Assembly (NCBI GenBank): GCA_021030915.1
Contig: JAGEMR010000118.1
Coordinates: 1 to 64,000 of the forward strand
DNA length: 64,000 nucleotides
Reading direction: 5' to 3'
Origin: Astrothelium macrocarpum
Lineage: Eukaryota > Ascomycota > Dothideomycetes > Trypetheliales > Trypetheliaceae
Made by a program: the position numbers and the translations under genes. Positions 33,106-42,871 of this stretch are shown one piece after another; positions within the stretch are counted from its first letter, which is position 1, and every line of letters starts with the position of its first letter. The notes beneath the pieces were generated by a model. That model was not told where the DNA came from. It saw nothing but the letters and a program-made list of their open reading frames with translations, and searched no databases.

Positions 33106-36100
33106 ATGGCCACGAAACTTCCGCCGGACGCTCCTAGTCCTTCAAGCTCATCAACACGTCTTCCGCTGGTTGGTCGTGTGTCTAGGAGAGGATCGTTGGC
33201 ATCGCTCTATTCTCCAGCCTCCTTGGATAAGGACAAGCTTGCCCAAACTCTAGATCAAATTCACAGCTCGGCCTCACAGTCACAAGCCCTTACCACCTTT
33301 CACGAGTTTGCCTCTCCACCTTCTTCATCTTCCACTGGAGACGGGAAGACCTTTGCAGATGATATACAGGGTGGCTTGAGTGGCCTTTATACGAAATTCA
33401 GGGCCTCTGTCAGTGCTGCAAAGGATGTTGTTGCCCCCAGTTCTCCCTCGAAATCAGTCGTAAATGGAAACGGTGCTCCGAAAGGCCCCCCCATATCTCG
33501 AAATCTCAAGCCCCCCAAGCGTCTGAATCCAGACGTTTCTTCTCCCGTCGTCGTTTCCACATCGAGCTCGCGCATACAATCACCAATCGACTCTCGATTG
33601 GGTGATATCAAAATACAGAATCCGAACCCTGCTGATGCCTTGCATCGTGCTCTTCTCAATGAAGGAATTACCACCGATTCAGCTTCCTCGATTTCTTCAC
33701 ACGGCAACGATGGCATGAGCATGAGTTTGGATGGCACAAGATTGTCGTTAGCAACAGATGGAAGAGAACAGCATATACGAGAATCAAGTCTGAAGTCTGA
33801 AAGTGGAAGCACGCAATTGCCTGCGTATGGCAAACATGCACGGCCATTGTCTGCTGAGCACGAAGGGCTCTCCGAGACATTGTCGACTGGCGCAACCCTC
33901 GTCAAGGAACATCAAACGAACCTCTCCAGGTTAAGCAACGGATTGCGACAGGACAGTGGAGTCGAGCCGAAGCCCCGTGGGAGACCAAAGGTCTCTGTTA
34001 CTTCTACAGATGGTGAAGATATGGTTGCGGTTAACGATTTCGAGAAGACTTCGCTCGAGGAAAAACCCGTCTATCCGCAGCAGAGGACGATGAGTTCGGA
34101 TAAGATTGGGGGTTATCGGCATCCAGAAAAAGGTGCACCAGCTCTCAATGAAGTGACAATGAAGTCCCCGCCCTTTTCTTTTCCTCCATTAGAAGATTCC
34201 CTCGACCCAGAGCAGAATCAAGATAGGCCCCCAATGTTACAAATTAGTCAATCTCATCTTCCTGGGTTTCAGCCTTCAACAGCTTCTTCGGCCGATGGAA
34301 CTGAGTTAGGATCAGCAAGTACCGTTTCCAAGCGAATACTCCCAGAAAGCCCTTCGCTCGAGGAGCATGTTCGTAAATCTCACATTCACCAACAGCCAAA
34401 TTCGCCAGGTCGCAAAAAGCTACTGGATAAACGATTCTGGATGAAAGATGAAAATGCCAAGGATTGCTTTTATTGTGGAGATACTTTCTCTACCTTTCGC
34501 CGTAAGCATCATTGTAGAATATGTGGACAAATATTCGATGCCAAATGTACCAGTCTTCTTCCTGGAAGACTATTCGGTCAATCTTCTACGGTCCGCATCT
34601 GTAGGCCGTGCGAAAAGATCATCAGCGGCAATGACGACGACTCTTCGAACGTTTCAGAAAGCGAGAATGAATCTCATACGAATGCGGAATACAAGCAAAT
34701 ACCCTACCCTAGGGGAGGCGCAAGTGGTGACGGTAGGCCAAGAAGTTCTCGCGATTATAGAGGCTTCCAAGTTCAACATGACCATCAAAATATGGCAACG
34801 CCTGTAATGGGAATTCCAGTATCACGTCGTACTGGCGATAACAGGAGGAGCTCTGCAATCCTTGAATTTGAAGGACAACCAATGCTTGCACGACCAAGTT
34901 CGTCAAGATCTTTGCGCTCGATTAGTGGCAGACCACGATCCTCAAGCCACAAGCGCCACTATTCACGTCATCAGCATGTAAAGTCATGGAGATCAAATGA
35001 CGAAAAGGCTCCGTTCCAAAGAAATCCAGGGGAAGAGCCTAACAAACGTGCTGGACTTCTCGCCTTCCATAATGACAGCATCATCGACCCCGACTTGGCG
35101 CCCTTCATGTCCGATGATAATTCAAGTGGGGATGATGAATCTACCATATTCACAACCATGGAGAAAGGATCTCCAAACATGCCAAATAACGAGAATGATA
35201 GGAATGCCCTCAGTGGGTTACTTGCTGGATTAAGAAAAGGTCGCTCAAGAGCAGGCGAACGGAGTAATGCTCTTTCTAATCTTGGTACGCGTGATGCCGA
35301 TAGCGCTAGCTTAGGAGGCCGGCCAGTACCCCGGCATCAGCGCAGGCGGAATCTGAGTGCTGGAAGTCTATCTCATTCGAACCGGCCCTCTCCCAAGCGA
35401 AGCAAAAGCAATAGCCTTTTGAGAAGCTTCGGCCTGGGCGCTGGTGACATCCCTGGCGGGTCACCGTTGACACTTCAATCTCTGGCTGGCTCTGGTCCTG
35501 GACTGTCAAAACTAAAGCGGAGCTCTTCAATGCGTGGTTCACGGGCTCCTGCAATGGAACTAAATGCGGCTAGCATGCAACATGTCAGACGCCTTTTAAA
35601 GCAAATGTTGCGAGATGCAGAAATTTCGCGTGTTCATCACTGGGAAAACGCCTTGATACCTATCCTACTGCAATGCACTGATGATGTTGATCCAAACGTT
35701 CAGAGCGGAGACGACATTGATATCAGGCATTATGTTAAACTCAAAAAAGCACCTGGAGGTAGCCCAGGTGATACTTCTTACGTCTCTGGTGTCGTCTTCA
35801 CAAAGAACGTTGCCCTAAAGAGTATGCCCCGGAGTATTATGACGCCCCGAATCATGATTGTATCCTTTGCCATTGAGTATGCCCGGCATCACCAACATTT
35901 CATGAGCTTGGAACCTGTAATTGCTCAGGAAAGGGAATATCTCAAAAATGTAGTTAGCCGGATAAAAGCGCTGCAACCAAAAGTACTCCTTGTACAACGG
36001 AGTGTCTCTGGACTGGCTCTCCAATTCTTAAACGAAGCGAATATTGCTGTCGTGTACAACATCAAGGAGTCTGTGCTGAACGCCGTGTCTAGATGTACAC

Positions 36101-39100
36101 AGACTCGAATCATATCTTCGATCGACAGACTCGCCATCGAGCCAACGCATCTAGGTAAATGTGAAAGCTTTGATGTCAAGACTTACGTACATGATGGCAT
36201 CAAAAAATCTTACATCTACATCTCTGGGTGCGAGCCCCGATTAGGTTGTACGATTGTTCTCCGTGGAGCCAAGAAACATCATCTGCAACGTCTCAAAGCT
36301 ATTACGGAGTTCATGTGCTATGTCGTCTACAACCTGAAGCTTGAGACTTCATTAATGCGAGACGAGTTCATATCGATACCATCAACTATTGTAAGCGAGA
36401 CACTGTCTCCTACGGCTTGTTCCGATCACAAGTGTCAGCAAACAGCTCTTCTTGCATTTCCAGCCGAGGAGAAAGGTGCTGATTCCAAAATGAACTCGAC
36501 CATTGGGCATGTTCCGCAGGACGAAGAACATGAGTCTGTAAATACGACCGACAGTGTGGCTCATGCGCTCCAGCCAACTACAACAACTTCGTCCACAGAA
36601 AAAGATGCGTTCCATAGAGCAGACGAGGAGCCAATACCAGATGATGTGCCTCCACCATCATATTACAGCGATATGGTTGAGAAGCACAAAACGCGTGTCT
36701 TGTCTTCATCTCCTTTTGTGCAATTCATGCTCCCTTATTTGCTTATGAGATCTCGAGAGCAAGAAAGACGGCTCGCACATTTGAAAAGACTTAGGGACGA
36801 ATACGATCCCAATAGACATGAATCCGAAGAACACCAGTCAACTCAGAAGTTTGAGCTGGTCAAGCCTGAAATGGTGCATGGTCCTCTGCAGCGCGCTTCC
36901 AAGGGTGTTCGCGAATTCCTATTCGCAGTGTACGATTCTGAGTTTGAAAAAGCTATGCATTTCTATGTCACCCAAAAGCGTCAGTGGGAGTCTTATATCA
37001 CTGCTAATGTCAATCTCTTCGATCCGTTGGCACACCAAAACATTGCCGTACTGTATTCCCTGGTATCGACAATTACATCGGTACCCTGTGCCGGACCGGG
37101 TATAATTGCCCTTGGGTTCTACGGCGATCATGAGTATGATTCCGATGGTATATTTGACGCTGACTGCACACTGGGCCAATACGTGGAAGATCTTTGCTAC
37201 GGTGCAAGCGATGTCTGCAAAGCCAATGGTTGCGGGAAACGCATGTACGACCACCACCGACAATACGTGCATGGCGACGGTCAGGTTAGTGTTTTCGTGG
37301 AAAAATACCCTTCAAAGTTTAAAGGCTTGGAACAAACAATCTTGATGTGGAGCGTCTGTCGCATTTGCGCCCAAGAAACTCAAGTCATTCCAATGTCGGA
37401 AAACACGTGGCGCTATTCATTTGGCAAATATCTGGAGCTGTCATTCTGGAGTAGTCCACTACATGCAAGAGCTGGCGTGTGCCCGCATGACATCCATCGC
37501 AATCACGTCCGGTATTTTGGATTGCAAAACATTGCACTTCGACTACAGTACGACTCTGTATTACTCTACGAGGTAGTCGTACCGAGGCCAACAATCACAT
37601 GGAAAGTCGATCACGATCTTGGTGTCAAGAATGAGCAGTACATTAAATTTCAGGAGCGCCTTAACCGATTTATGACGTCCGTCAAAGCGCGATTAGAGGG
37701 CATCAACGTCGAGAGTGTTGCAGGTGAGAAGGCCGATGCTTGCGCAGCAGAACTTGACAGACTGCTCAAACGCGCAAATGAAGATCACGACTTTCTCACG
37801 CGCAAGCTGCAAGACAAGTATATGAATGCAAAGTTCTATGAAGTCATTCCCATGAATCGAGCTGTCCGGGCAATGTGGGAGAAAGCCCTTGAATGGGACG
37901 ATGCTTTTGTAGCCTTTGAGCACGATTTCTTTCCATCTGAAAAAGACATTCGCCGTCTTGCTGCCTTGCAGTTGAAACGACTCTTCATCGAACGTAGCTC
38001 ATCCGCTTCATCTCTGACCTCGCTTGAAGACCCCGACACAGACACTGAAACTCCAAACGAAAAAGGCTTGCAGGTCAACGAGAAGGGCATTCCGGCCGGT
38101 CACATGTCGGTTGAAAAAGCGCGAGACATGATGACATCGGTCGTCGAAGAAGATTCCGCCGCAACCAAATCAACTCAACAAAGTGAAGACAGCCCAACCA
38201 AAAGCCGAGCATCTGGTGATAGCCATGTCTCAAGTATTCCAGAGGCCATTGAAGAGTTACCTTCAGCCACGCCTCAAATGCACGCGGTCGAGCGTGAGGA
38301 AGTCCGTCATCTCGACCTCGCGGTACCATCAAGTGCCCCTGGGAATGCACCGAGTACCGCGTCAATCCAAGATACTCTCTCTTCACCAACGTCTATCAGC
38401 CCTCAAACAACACGAGACTCTCGGGTTTCACTTGATAGCCCTGTGATGCAGCCGAGCCCGCTAGACAAAAGTGTGGTTGAGCGTTTGGAGCAGCTTGAGA
38501 ATGAAAATGATGCTAGTCAATTGCAGACCGTAGCAGAGTCCAAAATACCCAGGTTAGCCGACAACCATAAGCGCCGCAGTTTCGGAGCACCTGCTCCACC
38601 TCTATTGAGGGCCCTATCTCACCCTGTTAAGAGTCTGCATAAAGAGGGTAACAATGCATCTACAACTGGTATAGCGCTCTCGTCTGGCCCTGTTACGGCA
38701 GCTCTTTCCAACCTTCAAGCCGAAAACCCGTCTCAAGCACCATCTATGATCAAGAGCACAGAACACACATTCACTGATCGCATTGGCACAAACACCATTA
38801 AAGCTGGGAAGCTGTTGACTCAGTCGTTAATACCCCGTTCAATTCATGGTAAAAGGTTTGAATCCAAAGTCTCTACCTTGGCCAAGCACTTTGAGCAGCT
38901 CAGTCGAGAGTTTGAAAAGGAGAGATTAAAGGAAAGAAAACAGCGCACCGCACGCAACCGACAGTCTCGGTTATATCCAATTGCTTCTTCAAAGCCCGTC
39001 GTTGAAGTCTACAAAGATGCGAAAGAAGCCTTGCAGGACAAAGACCCTGCAGACGACGAGCCAACCAATACAAATGTAACTCGTCGTAGCACCGACAACT

Positions 39101-40782
39101 TTACCACCGACGACAGCAAAAGCACAACAGGCAGTGCCCCAACCGCCGGCACCATCTCCCTAGAAGACGAGCACACACACGCCCGAGCACCATCCCGCCT
39201 CGACCACACCGACGCCGAAGACACCGACATCGGCTCCAAAGGCCACATCACCGACATTGAAGGCGAAGCCAGCGACACGGAACCCCTGACCTTCGACGAC
39301 CTCGACGCGTCCCAAACCCTCGCGGACGGCCACCCGATCCTGTCCTCGGACGACGCCCGCCTGGATCTCGAGCTCGACCTCCCGAAGCACGAGAAGACAT
39401 CCCTCATGAAGATGCTGACGAGCTTCTGGTCGGAGCGGTCCGCCAGCGGCTGGATGCCGCTCGAGTACCCGCTCATCCCCACCGAGCACGTATGGACCGA
39501 CTCGGACATCATCGTGCGCGAGGACGAGCCCAGCTGCATCATTGCGCTTGCGCTGTCCAGCCCGGACTACCAGACGAAACTGCTGCGGTTTCGGAAGGTG
39601 CATGCGGACCATGTTGAGGAGAGGCGGCGGCGCAGCAGTGGGGGTGTTGGTGGTGGGGATGGCGATGGTGGTGTTGGCGATGTGGAACTGCAGGGTAGAG
39701 ATCATCAGTTGGCGGGTAGTGGGGAGTATGAGGATGCGATTTTAGAGAGGTCGTTGTTGGGTGATACGGGCACGAATATGAAGTATTCGTTTCAACATGG
39801 GAGTGTCAAGGCGCAGTGTAAGATTTTTTATGCCGAGTCGTTTGATGCGCTGCGTAGAAAATGTGGAGTGGCGGATCGGTTCATCGAGTCCATGTCGCGG
39901 TGCTTGAAGTGGGATTCGAAGGGGGGAAAGACGAAGTCTTTGTTCCTGAAGACGCTGGATGATCGATTCGTGCTAAAGTCGCTGTCGAAGGTCGAGATTG
40001 ACCATTTCACCAAGTTTGCGCCGGATTACTTTTCGTTCATGGCTGAGACGATGTTTCATGGGATGCCATCGGTTATTGCGAAGATGTTTGGCCTTTTCCA
40101 TGTGGTCATTAAGAATCCTGCGACTGGCGTGGAGTTTAACTGGTTTTTGTTGGTAATGGAGAATCTGTTCTACGATCGCCAATTGACGAGACGATTTGAT
40201 CTGAAGGGCTCAATGCGGAACCGGAAAATCGAGAGCACGGGCGAGAAGGATGAAGTGCTTCTCGATGAAAATCTTGTAGAGACGATTTTTGAGTCGCCGT
40301 TGTTCGTTCGTGAACATTCCAAAAAGCTTCTCAAAGCCAGCGTTTACAACGATACTCTATTTCTATCGAAGCAGAATGTCATGGATTACAGTCTCATGGC
40401 TGGCATTGACGACCAGCGCCGGGAAATGGTCGTTGGTATCATTGGTATGTTTTGGATTCTTCATTGTCTCCACCTCCCTTCTGTTGAATCATATCGCATA
40501 CTGATAACTTCTGATATAGATTGTATCCGTACATACACCTGGGACAAGAAGCTGGAATCCTGGATCAAAGATCGCGGCAAGAACAAGCCAACCATTACAA
40601 GTCCCAAGGACTACCGGAACCGCTTTCGTGTTTCCATTTCCAATTATTTCCTGCAGGCCCCCAACTGTTGGCATCAGTTTCAAGCGCAGCAGATGCATCA
40701 CCAGCAGCCAGTACGGCTCGAGACGAAGATGGAAACAAATGAAGAGACCGAAGCTGAGGCTGAACCGGTGACCAATATTTGA
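33106..40782 (+). CDS. fab1: 1-phosphatidylinositol-3-phosphate 5-kinase (Fab1/PIKfyve)
   Basis: ATG at 33106. The frame reads 2558 codons to 40782, but 40445-40519 is a canonical 75-nt intron (GTATGT...CTGATATAG) with no stop, so the protein is about 2533 residues. Spliced, the kinase reads [20 protein letters not shown], as in Fab1. Order of domains: disordered N-terminus; FYVE zinc finger at about residues 441-505 with the RRKHHCR motif; CCT/TCP-1-like domain at about 820-1090; Cys/His-rich region at about 1350-1460; long acidic linker; PIPK kinase from about 2210, with [10 protein letters not shown] and [10 protein letters not shown]. The enzyme makes PI(3,5)P2 on vacuolar and late endosomal membranes and controls vacuole size and sorting. 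A low-complexity Gly-rich stretch at 39635-39700 coincides with a GC-skew island. Confidence 0.95.
   Translation: [2558 protein letters not shown]
39130..39800. other. GC-rich island with C-to-G skew switch (inside Fab1)
   Basis: The plus strand is C-rich from about 39130 to 39540 and G-rich from about 39590 to 39800. The protein here is an acidic linker followed by Gly/Asp repeats, so it tolerates composition change. Confidence 0.75.
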
Positions 40783-41254
40783 TCCCATTTTCATTCCAGT
40801 TGTTGGCGTAAGTTATCGAACTCTATTGCATAGGCGGCATTGAATGAGCACATGTATCATGCATTGAGCGACGGTGGCGTTTTGAACTTGCATTAAGGCA
40901 ATGGCTATGATGGGACGGTGCATGAGTTACGTTTACGAGGAACGAATTACCCACAGATTCAACGGACACTTTAGTAGTGTAGATGCAACTCTAATGAAAA
41001 GCAATTGTTTGAAGCTTAACCTTGCACTTGACATTTTGTGCGTCGCAGTCAACATTAAGGGATTGGAGCTCCTCTATTTGTGCCTATCGACAAGAATCTC
41101 ACCGTCAGTTGCGAGCTTTTCCAACCATGCAGTGACCAGACGTTACATATGTATTCGGACAAATTGGCGAGAAAAAAAGTAATTGCAGCGTAAGGGATGT
41201 GTGTAGGTATTAGATTTTTGTTTGTCTATACTGGTGGTGCTGGAGCGTGGTTGC
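40783..41254. other. Intergenic between convergent genes
   Basis: 3' regions of Fab1 and of the mitochondrial-carrier-like gene. A chance 93-codon frame is present at 40901; nothing supported. Confidence 0.5.
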
Positions 41255-42604
41255 TCATGCCAAAAGAATATCGTATCCATCCTTTTCGATCTTCGCAGCA
41301 TCTACATCTATTCCATATTTTCTTCTAACAATCTCGAAAACGATTAAACCTGCACTGGTGCTGGGTATCTGACGGATACTACTTGCCCAAAAGTCTTTGT
41401 ATAGCCACTTTGTCCAACCGCCAAAACGACGTGCTTGAATATCACATTGTTCGAAAGTCTTTTTGTAAGCACTCCAATACAGTCTCAGCACGTCGATGCG
41501 CCGCTTTTGCAGTCTACACTGGTAGTCTAACGATTCTAGCCGCTCAAAATGAACGTTTTGCAACTCTGTCAGGGGATATTGTATGGCTTGCTGTGAAATC
41601 GAGGCAGCAACACCAGCCAACAATAGAAACGATGGCTCTAAAAGATAGTGGGGTTTGACGGCAGGACGACCGGTTTTGCTATCCTTGACAACGTTTGCTT
41701 GAGCCAAGGATACGTTGGTGCTGCCCTGGTATTCGTAGAATCGCTGGAGGAAAGCGTGATAACCTTGAGACTTGACAAACTCAAATGTCGAGAAGAACAC
41801 ACCATATCCTAGACTGTCCTTTGCAAACGAGAGTGTCCATCCGGCGAAGATGCCTCTGACGCCAATATCACGAAGTTTGTCGCCAGCATACTGCCACATG
41901 CTTTTGTAGTGCCCTTCGAGCATCTCCCTGGTGCTGAAGCGCACTTGAATAGCGTCGAGTGGAGCAGCTACAACAGATTGCACGGTCCCAGCCAAGAATC
42001 CGGCAGTAAATGTTGCACTTAGAGGTGGGGGAGGATATACTCGCTTCGAGACATGAGACGCTGGTTCATACAAAGCCCCCAAGCCCTGAAGGTAGGAGGT
42101 GTAAAGAACTGCACCGACGCTCAAGTTTGCCATCAAAGGTGGAAGGACCTGTTTTGGGATAAAATCCCAGCCATGACTTTTGACTGCATGGAGCAACAAT
42201 CCCGGTGTCGTGGTTCGCCAAGACCAGCCTTGGTTACTTTGGGCGCGAGGGTTTATGGCTCTCGCGTATGCCATGTAGTCTATCCGCGTTCTAAAGAAAG
42301 CCTTCGCTGGGGCTCGAAAATAGAATGCTATCATTTGGGCTGTGATGGCGCGGGTGCCAGCCGCTGAAGCGCCTGTAGCAGCATGATTCTTCGGCTTCTT
42401 TCGAAAGGCATCTTGATCCACTGAGCCGGGATCGACATAAAGACTGGTGAGCTGATTCGGAGTGTCTCCGTCGGCTTTTGGCATATCCTCCCTTCGAAGG
42501 CTGCCTATCGTAGTCGCGACATTTGGGTGAGTCACACAAAGATAGAACGATCCGGATAAAGCGGAATGAAACGCTTGACCAAGGGCACTTGTGATCTCCA
42601 ACAA
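41255..42604 (-). CDS. Mitochondrial-carrier-like membrane protein
   Basis: An open frame of 449 codons ends at 41255. It starts at a TTG (42604) right after an in-frame TGA. The first in-frame ATG is at 42484 (MPKADGDTP), which gives 409 residues. The segment before it (ALGQAFHSALSGSFYLCVTHPN) looks like real protein, so a short upstream exon may be missing. Carrier-type repeats are degenerate but visible: FTAGFLAGTVQSVVAAPLDAIQVRFST contains the P-x-D-x-(I/V)-x-x-R signature, with GVRGIFAGWTLSFAKDSLGYGVFFSTFEF following. A third repeat has LLAGVAASISQQAIQYPLTELQNV. This fits an atypical member of the mitochondrial carrier family in the inner membrane. The substrate is not predictable. It shares a 267-bp divergent promoter with the Spt16 gene. 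Confidence 0.7.
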   Translation of the reverse strand: MLEITSALGQAFHSALSGSFYLCVTHPNVATTIGSLRREDMPKADGDTPNQLTSLYVDPGSVDQDAFRKKPKNHAATGASAAGTRAITAQMIAFYFRAPAKAFFRTRIDYMAYARAINPRAQSNQGWSWRTTTPGLLLHAVKSHGWDFIPKQVLPPLMANLSVGAVLYTSYLQGLGALYEPASHVSKRVYPPPPLSATFTAGFLAGTVQSVVAAPLDAIQVRFSTREMLEGHYKSMWQYAGDKLRDIGVRGIFAGWTLSFAKDSLGYGVFFSTFEFVKSQGYHAFLQRFYEYQGSTNVSLAQANVVKDSKTGRPAVKPHYLLEPSFLLLAGVAASISQQAIQYPLTELQNVHFERLESLDYQCRLQKRRIDVLRLYWSAYKKTFEQCDIQARRFGGWTKWLYKDFWASSIRQIPSTSAGLIVFEIVRRKYGIDVDAAKIEKDGYDILLA

Positions 42605-42871
42605 TCACCGCTGCATCTTAGCAAAGCGATGGTCTTACTTGTGATGGTAGCTTGAGAAAGAACGTCACGCGATTATCCTAAAGCAGACGAGACTTAAGCT
42701 TACTCTCTCACCGCCCGGCAAAAAGAAACGCGGGCGCGTTTGTCGATATCCGAGCCTTGGATTCATACGCTTCTCCTTTGCTCCTCCACTCCGCCTCCAT
42801 CCTCGATCTCATTCCTCTTTTCCCGATTTCAGCACTTCCAAGGCCATCTCGCAAGGACTTCATCAACAAAG

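Noticed and set aside
39009..39542. 177-codon minus-strand ORF in Fab1
   Set aside because: Shadow frame kept open by the C-rich arm of the skew island; the plus frame is an unmistakable Fab1.
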